A stretch of DNA of 64,000 nt from Microthrixaceae bacterium (GTDB taxonomy: Bacteria > Actinomycetota > Acidimicrobiia > Acidimicrobiales > Microtrichaceae). A program made the position numbers and the translations under genes. Where the stretch lies: contig JAHRAZ010000103.1 in the NCBI GenBank assembly GCA_020027475.1, positions 47,962 to 111,961 on the forward strand. The letters are read 5' to 3'. Below the pieces are notes generated by a model. The model saw only the letters and a list, made by a program, of their open reading frames with translations, ran no database searches and was not told where the DNA came from. The first letter of the stretch is position 1, and the number at the start of each line of letters is the position of its first letter. Below are positions 1-8,607 of this stretch, piece by piece.

Positions 1-1
1 G

Positions 2-868
2 GCATTCCTGTGGGCCTTTCGAATTCTCTGGCTGTTCCTTCCATTCACGGTATTGGTCGGCCTGACCGATGCGACCCGGGATTCATCGACATCTCTGCGG
101 GCAACGATTGTGATTGCGTTCTGGGTTCTCTGGGCTATGGGCGGGACAAGCTCCCTGATCCCCCTCCCGGTGACGCTGACTGCGCTGCGGTTCATCGCAC
201 CCCTGGCGCCAACCGCAGCCGTGGTCGGAGTATTGAATGACAGAACACCGCTCACCGTCGGGGGCATCGTGGTCGCTGGTCTGGCCGCAACGCTGGTGAT
301 GTCCGCCGCGGTGGGTGACTGGTTCATCGACGGGGCGTCATATGGAGAAGAAAGGCGGTTTGTGCTCAAAGCTCCTGTGGCGTTGCTCATCGGTCCAATT
401 CAACTCACATGGGCGGTCGCAACCTTGCCTCTGCTCAGCGGCATCCTCCTGCTGGGCTCAGCCCAGTGGCTGAGCGGAACCCTGATAACGGTCGCCGGGC
501 TGGTATTCGCGTGGTGGGGATTGCTGGCTGCATGGCGCCTCACCCAGCGGTGGGCAGTTCTGGTGCCGGCAGGACTGACCCTTGTGGACGACATGGCCCT
601 GGCCGAACCCGTGCTGTTCGCAAGCAAGAAGATCCAGCATCTCGGCCCGGCGCATGTTGACACCTCCGCGCTCGATCTGTCGATGGGTGCCCCCGGACTG
701 GTTCTGGAAGCTGAACTCCATCCGCCCACGGAAATCACGCCTGCTTCCAGAGGCAAGGACACCATCACCGAGGCGTTGCCTGCGGAGGCGATCCTGTTTG
801 TTCCCAGTCGGCCAGGTGCCCTTCTCGAGCACGCTGAGTCCAGGGGACTGAACGTCACCCGGTTCTGA
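2..868 (+). CDS. Membrane protein of unknown function, 5' end outside window
   Basis: The reading frame is open from base 2, so the gene begins upstream of the window; a TTG at 53 is the first possible start inside it but is probably internal. The visible part has several hydrophobic segments in its first 180 residues, consistent with five or six membrane helices. A hydrophilic tail of about 90 residues follows with no motif I recognise. Its 3' end overlaps the convergent mnmA stop by 14 bases. I cannot assign a family or function. Confidence 0.6.
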   Translation, partial: AFLWAFRILWLFLPFTVLVGLTDATRDSSTSLRATIVIAFWVLWAMGGTSSLIPLPVTLTALRFIAPLAPTAAVVGVLNDRTPLTVGGIVVAGLAATLVMSAAVGDWFIDGASYGEERRFVLKAPVALLIGPIQLTWAVATLPLLSGILLLGSAQWLSGTLITVAGLVFAWWGLLAAWRLTQRWAVLVPAGLTLVDDMALAEPVLFASKKIQHLGPAHVDTSALDLSMGAPGLVLEAELHPPTEITPASRGKDTITEALPAEAILFVPSRPGALLEHAESRGLNVTRF

Positions 869-1901
869 CCGAGATCCCACCGCCAACCACCTGATCACCC
901 TCGTAGAGCACGACGCTCTGACCCGGAGCCACCCGCCTGTGTGGTTCAGCCCACAGCAATTGCACACCATTGGCATTGCCGCGGACAGACGCGGCGGCGG
1001 TTTCCCCGTGCGCTGACACTTGAGCCGACAATTCTCCATCCACTGGCCCGGAGGCCCAGAGCATCTCTGCCAGATCGGTGCTCGAAACCATCAATCGCTG
1101 AGGTGGACCCACGGTGATGGCGCGCCCCTCCACATTCACGTCGGTCACGAAACGGGGCTCGGCACCACCCGCCAGGCCGAGTCCTCGCCGCTGGCCAATC
1201 GTGACCATCTCCACAGCCTCCACAGCCCCCACCGGGTTGCCTTCGGAATCGAACACCTCGGCCGGATGAAGTTCGATCCGGTCTGCGAGGAAGGGTTGTC
1301 GGCCAGCGGCCCTGGTGATGAAACACACATCCTGGCTGTCCGGTTTGGCCGCTGTTCTCAAGCCGAGGTGCGCGGCCATCTCACGCACCTCGGTCTTGTG
1401 AAGATGGCCAATCGGAAACAGAACCCGATCCAGCACCGGGCCCCGCAACGGGTAGAGAACATACGACTGATCCTTCTGGGGATCCGCGCCCCGGGCAACG
1501 CGACGAGTGCCATCGGGCCCTTCCACGACCCGAGCGTGGTGACCGGTGGCCACAGCATCGAATCCCAGCAGTTCGGCGCGCTTGAGCAACACATCGAACT
1601 TGAGGTGGCGGTTGCATTCGATACAGGGATTGGGAGTGGTCCCGTCACGGTGTGCCTCCACGTAGGGACCTACCACCAGATCATCGAACTCGGCCGTGTA
1701 GTTGAACACGTGATGATCGAGGCCAAGTTGAGACGCGCTACGGCGAGCATCCTCCACATCACTGACTGAGCAGCAACCGGTATCCGATTCACCACCCCAC
1801 AGCTTCATCGTGGCAGCCACCACCTCGTGGCCATCCTCCATGAGCAGTGCTGCTGCGACCGATGAATCCACGCCACCCGAAAGTGCAGCAAGAACCCTCA
1901 T
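855..1901 (-). CDS. mnmA: tRNA-specific 2-thiouridylase MnmA
   Basis: MnmA activates U34 of Lys, Glu and Gln tRNAs with ATP and transfers sulfur to give 2-thiouridine. The N-terminus carries the PP-loop SGGVDSS (residues 8-14). The two catalytic cysteines lie in PNPCIECN (Cys93) and DVCF (Cys193), and GHHAR follows the first. At 348 residues it has the family's usual length. I start at the ATG giving MRVLAALSGG; the frame is open 25 codons further upstream but that part runs into the preceding gene and is not MnmA-like. The cysteine desulfurase gene ends 10 bases upstream, so sulfur donor and acceptor are probably co-transcribed. Confidence 0.95.
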   Translation of the reverse strand: MRVLAALSGGVDSSVAAALLMEDGHEVVAATMKLWGGESDTGCCSVSDVEDARRSASQLGLDHHVFNYTAEFDDLVVGPYVEAHRDGTTPNPCIECNRHLKFDVLLKRAELLGFDAVATGHHARVVEGPDGTRRVARGADPQKDQSYVLYPLRGPVLDRVLFPIGHLHKTEVREMAAHLGLRTAAKPDSQDVCFITRAAGRQPFLADRIELHPAEVFDSEGNPVGAVEAVEMVTIGQRRGLGLAGGAEPRFVTDVNVEGRAITVGPPQRLMVSSTDLAEMLWASGPVDGELSAQVSAHGETAAASVRGNANGVQLLWAEPHRRVAPGQSVVLYEGDQVVGGGISVRTG

Positions 1902-1911
1902 GCTGGAAACC

Positions 1912-3096
1912 TCACAATTGGCTCCGGGCTCTGCCGACAGCATCGGAAAAGGCCCCGGTGATCCTCCGCAGATCATCCGAGTCGAGTTCCGGCCCCAGAG
2001 TCAGCCGCAATGCTGCGGCCCCTTGCGGGACTGCACCTACCGCCTCCAGCACATGTGAGGCGCCCAGAGCCCCGGATGCACACGAGGACGCGGCGGAGGC
2101 GCAGACTCCACGGCCCTCCAGGAGCAACAACAGTTCCTCTGAACCGACTCCATCCACCAACAGGTGGCAATGACCCGCAAGAAGATGGCCGCGACCGCTC
2201 CGAAGGCCGAGCGACTGTGCAACGTCGGGACCAACCGTCTCCCGCACGCCATCCACGGAACTCACAAGTTCGTCCGCGAGTTGGTTGCGCATGGTCGACA
2301 CCTTGGCCGAATTGCTTTCCAGATCCGACACAGTGGCGGAGAAAGCCGCAGCGAATCCCACAATTCCGGCCACGTTGTTCGTGCCGCCCCGTCGCCCCCT
2401 CTCCTGTGAACCACCGAGCAGCAGTGGAGCAAGCTTCACCGGATCGCGGACGATCAACGCACCGACTCCCTTCGGTCCGCCGATCTTGTGAGCAGACACC
2501 GACACCAGATCGGCCGCCGCCACGTGTCTCGGGAGCGAGAGCCAGGCAGCTGCCTGCACTGCGTCGGTGTGGAGCAGGGCGTCTGGAGCCTCCTGGCGGA
2601 TCACGGCCGCCACCGGCTCCAGACTGTTCACGGTGCCCAGCTCATTGTTGGCGGTCATCACCGAGACCACACCTGTGACGATCCCCTGTGCCCGGCGGTC
2701 GGCCAGACGCGCGGCCAACTCGTCGGTCAACACCCGACCGAGACGATCGACCGGCGTGGTGGATCCACCCAGCAACAATGTGGGATCCAGAACGGCGTGG
2801 TGTTCCACGGCTGAACAGATCGCCGGAGCCGACCTCGGCGGCATCCCACCGGTTATCGCGTGATTGTCAGCCTCTGTGCCACCGGAAGTGAACACAACCT
2901 CCGAGGGTCTTGCACCCACCGCTGCGGCAACGGTTTCGCGAGCTTCGTCAAGGGCCCTGACCGCGTCCCGGGCCAGAAGGTGGGTTCCCGAGGGATTCCC
3001 GTACCGGGACTCGGCATTGGCGGTCAGGAAAGGGTCCATTGCAGCGCGCGCGGCATCACAAAGCGGCGTCGTGGCCGCATGATCCAGATCCAGCAT
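1912..3096 (-). CDS. Cysteine desulfurase, IscS/NifS group
   Basis: This PLP enzyme removes sulfur from L-cysteine and passes it as persulfide to acceptors such as MnmA or Fe-S scaffolds. The N-terminus LDLDHAATTP is typical. The PLP lysine is K204 in SAHKIGGPKG, and the persulfide cysteine is C339 in the SSCASG loop. I choose the ATG at 3096 because the family begins right before the LDHAATTP motif; a longer start at 3171 would add 25 residues of no family character. It lies 10 bases upstream of mnmA, which points to tRNA thiolation as one role. The NifU-like scaffold at 22123 is another possible acceptor in the window. Confidence 0.93.
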   Translation of the reverse strand: MLDLDHAATTPLCDAARAAMDPFLTANAESRYGNPSGTHLLARDAVRALDEARETVAAAVGARPSEVVFTSGGTEADNHAITGGMPPRSAPAICSAVEHHAVLDPTLLLGGSTTPVDRLGRVLTDELAARLADRRAQGIVTGVVSVMTANNELGTVNSLEPVAAVIRQEAPDALLHTDAVQAAAWLSLPRHVAAADLVSVSAHKIGGPKGVGALIVRDPVKLAPLLLGGSQERGRRGGTNNVAGIVGFAAAFSATVSDLESNSAKVSTMRNQLADELVSSVDGVRETVGPDVAQSLGLRSGRGHLLAGHCHLLVDGVGSEELLLLLEGRGVCASAASSCASGALGASHVLEAVGAVPQGAAALRLTLGPELDSDDLRRITGAFSDAVGRARSQL

Positions 3097-3192
3097 CCGC
3101 TCGAAGGTCACCTCAACAGGGTATGCGGGGTGAAACTCGGGAGCCTTCTCGCAAGACATCTCCGCGAACACAACGATGTCGGATGCAATCCA

Positions 3193-4107
3193 TCACTCCA
3201 TGACCCGCAGAAGGGCTGTCTGGCTTGCAATGGCCACCAGGTTTCGTTCTTCGTCGAAGATCTCCGCTGATCCGGAGGCGTAACCGTTGGCGGCCACATG
3301 GGCACGAGTGTGCTGGAGCAGCCACTCAGAGCACGGCTGGGCCACCCAGACCAGGCCGATCTGCAACGAGATGACGAAGAAGAATCCCTGCTCGCTACCC
3401 ACTGCCGTGTGAACGGCCGGACCGAGTATGTCGCCCGGCACAGCCACCGCAGACGGTTCCCAGTTGCCGCCCGGCAACCTTGGCGTGTTGTTGAAGCGGA
3501 ACCAGGAGGCAGTCCGAGGTTCGCCTGGGGCGACAATCGTGGAGCCGGGCAGGTTCCCGAACGCGAGCCTGAAATCGGTCTGGCGGTGATAAGGGATCCG
3601 CGCGTACGGATTGTCCCCGATCGATTTGCGTCCGGGGCACTCCAGGGGATCCGGAACGTCCGGTGCGACGGCTCCCACGAAGGAAAGCGGCGAATCCTTG
3701 TCGACTCCCATCACCAAGGTCACGACCAGGTCATTGCCGACCGGACCGGACGGGTCTGGTCGCTCGGGATCGAGAGCCCACAGTCGGGCAATCGCCTGCG
3801 CCCCGCTGCGTCCAGACCGCAGGACCTCAACCTGCACCGCCACCGGACCACAGGGTATCGCTTGACAAAAGGTGGCGTCACACGAGATCGGTCGGAGCCC
3901 GGGAGCACCCGAACGAGCGACCTCGGCTTCCGCAGCTCGGATGGCAGCTGCCATCGTCACCCCGCCGAAGGCGAACATGATTCGCCACGCCTCCGAGATC
4001 TCGAGTTGGTACCGACCCGCAATCCCGTCTACGGGAACGGGTTCGGTGTCGGCGAGGATATCTCCCGAGGGAATCGCGGACGGCTCCGTGTCTGAGTTCG
4101 AATTCAC
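3193..4107 (-). CDS. Acyl-CoA thioesterase-like protein (hotdog fold)
   Basis: The protein (304 residues, GTG start) looks like a two-domain hotdog thioesterase of the TesB/4HBT_3 kind. The first half has FGGVTMAAAIRAAE, matching the conserved substrate-tunnel helix of these proteins. The second half has ASWFRFN and a late THAR-like segment (QHTRAHVAANG). Such enzymes hydrolyse acyl-CoA thioesters in the cytoplasm. I see no signal peptide. It may be co-transcribed with the cysteine desulfurase about 100 bases downstream, but nothing links them functionally. The family call is by overall pattern, and the substrate is unknown. Confidence 0.7.
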   Translation of the reverse strand: MNSNSDTEPSAIPSGDILADTEPVPVDGIAGRYQLEISEAWRIMFAFGGVTMAAAIRAAEAEVARSGAPGLRPISCDATFCQAIPCGPVAVQVEVLRSGRSGAQAIARLWALDPERPDPSGPVGNDLVVTLVMGVDKDSPLSFVGAVAPDVPDPLECPGRKSIGDNPYARIPYHRQTDFRLAFGNLPGSTIVAPGEPRTASWFRFNNTPRLPGGNWEPSAVAVPGDILGPAVHTAVGSEQGFFFVISLQIGLVWVAQPCSEWLLQHTRAHVAANGYASGSAEIFDEERNLVAIASQTALLRVME

Positions 4108-4244
4108 CTGCCTAGGGTCGCCGAAACGGACTCAACCAACAAATCTCGACTGAAAGCGAATCTGACCCAGGAACTGGCCGCTCAAGCCACGAGCGAGACT
4201 GATGCGGTTCTGACAAGCGTCGCAGCAACACAACAGATGTCAGA

Positions 4245-5147
4245 TCACCCCAAGTACTGAGACAGAGCTCTCGCTGACAAAAGAATGGCCAACACGGATA
4301 GAACCGCAAAAAACACGATCAACCCGCTGATGTGAGCCAGAGTCGGCAGTCTGTGTCCCTTGGTACGAACCGTCATTGCGCCACCGGCAAGGGCTCCGGC
4401 GATCAACCCACCCACATGGCCGCCAATTGAGATGTTCGGTACGGCGAACGTGATAACCAGGTTGAGCACAACCAAGGTGAGAATTCCCGATTGCCACGGA
4501 TTCTGGCCGGCGCGCCACTGCATCACCACCATTGCACCCATCAGGCCGAATACGGCTCCGGAAGCTCCCACCGTGGGTGACCCCGGACTCAGCAACATCA
4601 CTCCCACCGCGCCACCCATCAGGGAAACGGCATAGAGCAGCCCGAAAGAAACCTTGCCCAGCGCTGGCTCGAGCACCCTTCCGAGCAGCCACAGGAGGTA
4701 CATGTTCATGCCCAGATGCATGATCCCTGAATGCAGGAAGGCTCCGGTGACCAATCGGTGCCATTCACCGTCGCCGATGATGGGACCCCACGTCCACAGG
4801 TTCTGATACAGATCGCCCTGAGCGGAGTTCACGGAACCGCCGTTGAACACAACGGCCACGTACACCGCGATGTTGATTGCGATCAGCACTTTGGTGACGA
4901 TCGGGTCGGAGGTCTTGCCGAATACCTGCGTACCGGTGATCACCTTTGTTGATTGCGCCGAGGAGCACTCGGGACAATGGAATCCAACCGACGCCTGAAC
5001 CATGCACGAAGGACAGATCGGGCGATTGCAGCGCTGGCAGGACACTCCGGCGGGCCGATCCGGATGCCGATAACAGGTCGTCGGGCCCGGCTGGGCCGAA
5101 GGTTGCGGTTGCACTGATGAACGGTACCGCTTGGGAGCACCGACCAT
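4245..5147 (-). CDS. Rhomboid intramembrane serine protease with N-terminal zinc ribbon
   Basis: Rhomboids cut transmembrane helices inside the bilayer. The catalytic serine is S196 in GASGAVFG and the histidine is H244 in GGHVGG; the HSGIMHLGMNMY stretch is the conserved helix-2 region. About seven hydrophobic segments follow residue 80. Before them, residues 25-61 hold Cys/His pairs (CYRHP, CQRC, CPSC, CPEC) resembling a B-box or zinc ribbon, a common arrangement in actinobacterial rhomboids. The ATG at 5147 is the only plausible start, because an in-frame TGA lies just upstream. That start falls inside a 24-bp tandem repeat, and I see no clear Shine-Dalgarno sequence. The gene follows glgB. 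Confidence 0.92.
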   Translation of the reverse strand: MVGAPKRYRSSVQPQPSAQPGPTTCYRHPDRPAGVSCQRCNRPICPSCMVQASVGFHCPECSSAQSTKVITGTQVFGKTSDPIVTKVLIAINIAVYVAVVFNGGSVNSAQGDLYQNLWTWGPIIGDGEWHRLVTGAFLHSGIMHLGMNMYLLWLLGRVLEPALGKVSFGLLYAVSLMGGAVGVMLLSPGSPTVGASGAVFGLMGAMVVMQWRAGQNPWQSGILTLVVLNLVITFAVPNISIGGHVGGLIAGALAGGAMTVRTKGHRLPTLAHISGLIVFFAVLSVLAILLSARALSQYLG

Positions 5148-5230
5148 TCGGTCGGGAGCAGTTCAGACCATTCGGTCGGGAGCAGTTCAGACCATTCGGT
5201 CGGGACCAGTTCAGACCATTCGGTCGGAAG
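5143..5230. repeat. 24-bp tandem repeat, about 3.7 copies, at rhomboid start
   Basis: Units 5143-5166 and 5167-5190 are identical, 5191-5214 differs at one base, and 5215-5230 is a partial copy. It fills most of the gap between glgB (ends 5256) and the rhomboid gene. On the minus strand each unit contains CCGAATGGTC, so the first seven bases around the rhomboid start codon are copied upstream several times. Each unit also contains an in-frame TGA in the rhomboid frame. Confidence 0.95.
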
Positions 5231-5255
5231 CGTCCAGATCCTGCTTGGGGATCCC

Positions 5256-7184
5256 TCAGGACACAGGGATTCGAGCCCGGGACCACACGACAACCGACAA
5301 CGGCGGCAAGGTCAACAACAGCGAATAGGGCTGACCCAGCCAAGGTGTCTCCCGGTCGGCAGCCAGGCTCGTCACTCCATCGGCTGTGACTCTTGCGGCG
5401 GAGCCACCGAAGCGCGATTCCTCGGTGGAAATCGCCAGATGCCAGAGATCGTCGGAGGGCACACCAACCCGATAGCCATACCTGCTGCGGGTAGAGAAGT
5501 TGGCTGCCACAATCACGGGATCCTCACCTCCAATGGCTGTTTCGCCGGCCTCGAATCCATCAGACACCCCAGAACCCCCTACGTTTCTCGAGAATGCGAA
5601 GACGTTGCCGGCGCGGTCCCCGGATTCCAGCCAGGTGAATCCGCCCGCATCCACAGACCACAGGGAAACCAAGTACTTCTGCATCCGATTCAGCTCTGAA
5701 ACAAGCGCGACCATCCCGGCACCGGGATGGTCCTCAACCAGCGGCCACGGAAGTTCAGCATCGTGATCCCACTCGGAAGGTTGCGCCATCTCTGCGCCCA
5801 TGAACAACAACTGGTCCCCCGGATGACACCACTGCCACGCCAGCAGGGCCCGCAGAGAACTCAGTCGCTGCGCCTCATCACCGGGACCCTTGGCCAGCAA
5901 CGACCCCTTGAGGTGCACCACCTCGTCATGACCCAAAGGAAGGATCCAGCGCTCCGCGTCGGAGTATGTGCTGGGTTTCACGAGTCGTTCGTGTTCCTGT
6001 CTGCGATTCGCCAGAGGTGCGGACACATAGGACAACGTGTCGTTCATCCATCCCAGGTTCCACTTGTGGGTGAATCCCAATCCACCCTGATTGACCGCGG
6101 TGGTGACCCCTGGCCACGTTGTTGATTCCTCTGCGATCATCAAGGCGCCGGGGAACTCCTCGCCGACCGCGATGTTGAGTTCGCGAAGAAGCGACACGGC
6201 ATCGAGATCTCGTTGACCACCTTCGGGATGTGGGAGCCAATCCCGGTCGATTCGGGAGTAATCGCGGTAGAGCATCGACGCCACCGCATCGACGCGGAGG
6301 CCGTCAGCCCTGAATTCCTCCAGCCACAGGAACGCACTCGAAAGCAGGAAACTCCGGACCTCCGGGCGGGCGTAGTCGAAAACCAACGTGTCCCAGTCGG
6401 CATGGATTCCCCGGCGAGGATCCGGATGCTCATACAGAGCCGCTCCGTCGAAGTCAGCCAATGCGAAATCATCCGCTGGGAAGTGCGCCGGGACCCAGTC
6501 CAGGATCACCCCGATGCCCGCCGAGTGAAACGCTTCAATGAGCATTCGCAGATCATCCGGCTTGCCCAATCGCGGGTCCGGAGCGAAGTAACCCGTCACC
6601 TGATAACCCCAGGAACCTCCAAACGGGTGAGCGGTCACCGGCATGAGTTCAACGTGGGTGAAACCGAGTCCGGCCACCCACGCCGGAAGAACCGAAGCCA
6701 GTTCTGCCGCCGAATATGGGCGACCATCAGCGTGACGCCGCCAGGAACCAAGGTGAACCTCGTACACCGAGAGGCGGCCATCCGACATGGCGTGACGTCT
6801 CTCGGCCCACTCACGCGGGGATTCAGTCCACTCGAACCCGGAATGTTCGACGATCGACACCGTGGAGGGGAGCTGGTCGGCCCGACGGGCCATGGGATCA
6901 GCCTTGAGGCCTGAACCGGAGGCGCCCACCACTTCAAATCGGTAGCGATTGCCCGGCTCTGCACCGGGGATCCAGCCTCTCCACACTCCCCGGAGATCAG
7001 GTTCCAGCTGCTGGGTCAGCCAATCGTTCCAGTCGCCCGCAACACCAACAGAATCTGCACGCGGTGCCCAAACCGAGAATCTGGCGCCATCATCCGCGGG
7101 ATGCGCGCCGAGCAACTGCCACAGGCGACGTTCAATCCCGCAATGGAAGTCGGAGAGATCCCCTGATGAACTCATCGGCGGCAT
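5256..7184 (-). CDS. glgB: 1,4-alpha-glucan branching enzyme GlgB
   Basis: GlgB (GH13) cuts alpha-1,4 chains and rejoins them as alpha-1,6 branches. An N-terminal CBM48-like segment (residues 30-125, FSVWAPRADSVGVAGDWNDW) precedes the barrel. Catalytic residues are D299 in GLRVDAVASM and E352 in LMIAEEST, with LGHDEVVH as the third conserved region. At 642 residues it lacks the extra N-terminal module found in roughly 730-residue forms such as the mycobacterial one. It is the last pathway gene of the GlgE operon, 11 bases after the maltokinase stop, and branches the chains GlgE extends. Start could be the first or fourth residue (two ATGs). Confidence 0.96.
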   Translation of the reverse strand: MPPMSSSGDLSDFHCGIERRLWQLLGAHPADDGARFSVWAPRADSVGVAGDWNDWLTQQLEPDLRGVWRGWIPGAEPGNRYRFEVVGASGSGLKADPMARRADQLPSTVSIVEHSGFEWTESPREWAERRHAMSDGRLSVYEVHLGSWRRHADGRPYSAAELASVLPAWVAGLGFTHVELMPVTAHPFGGSWGYQVTGYFAPDPRLGKPDDLRMLIEAFHSAGIGVILDWVPAHFPADDFALADFDGAALYEHPDPRRGIHADWDTLVFDYARPEVRSFLLSSAFLWLEEFRADGLRVDAVASMLYRDYSRIDRDWLPHPEGGQRDLDAVSLLRELNIAVGEEFPGALMIAEESTTWPGVTTAVNQGGLGFTHKWNLGWMNDTLSYVSAPLANRRQEHERLVKPSTYSDAERWILPLGHDEVVHLKGSLLAKGPGDEAQRLSSLRALLAWQWCHPGDQLLFMGAEMAQPSEWDHDAELPWPLVEDHPGAGMVALVSELNRMQKYLVSLWSVDAGGFTWLESGDRAGNVFAFSRNVGGSGVSDGFEAGETAIGGEDPVIVAANFSTRSRYGYRVGVPSDDLWHLAISTEESRFGGSAARVTADGVTSLAADRETPWLGQPYSLLLTLPPLSVVVWSRARIPVS

Positions 7185-7195
7185 CGGCCGGGTGC

Positions 7196-8530
7196 TCAGG
7201 TTTCACTGTCAGGAGGCCCGAAGTCACCCTCGGGAGACTGGGCACCGCTACCTTCCAACAACCTGTCGATCGACTCGAACGGCATATCCACCATCTCGGG
7301 TCGATGGGCCTGCTCGTAGACCACCTCATAGACAGCCTTGTCCAGTTCGAACACCGTCAGAAGGGCGTCGCGACTGGACCGACCGCGAGGAAGGAGCTTG
7401 TGGACCTCGTCGACTTCGGCATACCCGGACAGGAAGGCGTTGACGTTTCGGGCGGTCCAGGAGTCGGCGAGAAGACGTGTGTTTGCATCGGGAACAGCAA
7501 CTTCACGCAGAGCCAATCCGGCCGCGTAGTGAAACGACCGGGTCATGCCTGCCACGTCGCGCAAGGGTGAGTACATGTGCCGGCGTTCCTCGACGGGTCG
7601 CTCGGGTTCCCCCTCGAAGTCGAGGATGATCCATCCCCGCTTGATTCCGAGAACCTGCCCCAGATGCAGGTCACCGTGAATTCGTATCGCCCCACCGAGA
7701 TCCTCCGCCATCTCGAGACGCCGGTAGACACCTTCGATTCTCGCGGTGTCAAGACGGTTTCCGGTCACCCGGCGGAGATTGGCCACCATGTCTCCCGCCC
7801 AGTTAGAGCCACTTGGGTCCTCCACGCCGAACGCCTCTGCCAGGGCCACGTGCATTGCGGCAACCTCAGCCCCCATGCCACGTGATTCCTCCACGAAATC
7901 GAGCTTGCACTCCCGTGGCAGCCGCTGAAGATTGAACAGTTCCCGCAGTGAGTCCATTGCGAGGTCCTGTCCTACCCCTTGTGAGGATCGGTATCTGCGA
8001 ACCACGGCCAGATCGGTTCCGCCGCGCCGCCACACCCGGTACGGCACGGAAACCGACGTGTACCCAACCTTGCCAAGGGCTTCGGTTACCTCAACATCCG
8101 GGTTGGGGCCCTGATGAATCTGTCGGAACACCTTCACGATGTGGGTATCGTCCAGAACAAGCGATGTATTGGACTGTTCGCCGGTCTCCAAGCGAATGTT
8201 GTGGGCGCCCACGTCGGGGGCGATCAAGGCACAGAACATGTGGGCCAGCTCGGAATCCGCCAACGCATCAAAGATCCAGGCGTCACCCCGCGGAGTTGGA
8301 AGCGGGCCCAGAAGCGCTGATGGTGGCAGATCCCCCGGCTCCTCCTCGGTAGCGCCAAGAATCACCTGATACAGCTTCGGATCGCCGTGACCCCGATCTC
8401 CCCTGACCTCTGCGAGGACCCACAGCAGGGTTGGCCAGCCATCCACGAGCGTGTCCACGCGGCGAATTCTCACTTCCGGTTCCCGCACAGCGCAATACCA
8501 GCGTTGGGCGGCCAGAAACGGTGCCAGCAA
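7196..8530 (-). CDS. mak: Maltokinase (Mak/Pep2 type)
   Basis: Maltokinase uses ATP to make maltose-1-phosphate, the donor for GlgE. The protein (444 residues) has the aminoglycoside-phosphotransferase-like C-lobe: IHGDLHLGQVL supplies the catalytic Asp and DFEGEPERP the metal-binding Asp. The N-terminal FLAAQRWY motif is typical of actinobacterial maltokinases. The frame has no ATG near its start; TTG at 8530 is the best candidate, with a CTG three codons upstream as an alternative. It lies 77 bases after treS. In some relatives it is fused to TreS; here the two are separate. Confidence 0.93.
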   Translation of the reverse strand: MLAPFLAAQRWYCAVREPEVRIRRVDTLVDGWPTLLWVLAEVRGDRGHGDPKLYQVILGATEEEPGDLPPSALLGPLPTPRGDAWIFDALADSELAHMFCALIAPDVGAHNIRLETGEQSNTSLVLDDTHIVKVFRQIHQGPNPDVEVTEALGKVGYTSVSVPYRVWRRGGTDLAVVRRYRSSQGVGQDLAMDSLRELFNLQRLPRECKLDFVEESRGMGAEVAAMHVALAEAFGVEDPSGSNWAGDMVANLRRVTGNRLDTARIEGVYRRLEMAEDLGGAIRIHGDLHLGQVLGIKRGWIILDFEGEPERPVEERRHMYSPLRDVAGMTRSFHYAAGLALREVAVPDANTRLLADSWTARNVNAFLSGYAEVDEVHKLLPRGRSSRDALLTVFELDKAVYEVVYEQAHRPEMVDMPFESIDRLLEGSGAQSPEGDFGPPDSET

Positions 8531-8607
8531 GACGCTCAGCTCATTGGAGAAAACAGCGGGATCGACTTCTCAGCCCTCCAGGTCGTACCGTCCGCCTCCG
8601 CGGACGA

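Noticed and set aside
4112..4309. 65-codon minus-strand frame between the thioesterase and rhomboid genes
   Set aside because: It overlaps the rhomboid 3' end and shows no motif or ribosome site.
5143..5230. Possible CRISPR array
   Set aside because: The units are directly adjacent with no spacers, and no cas gene is present.
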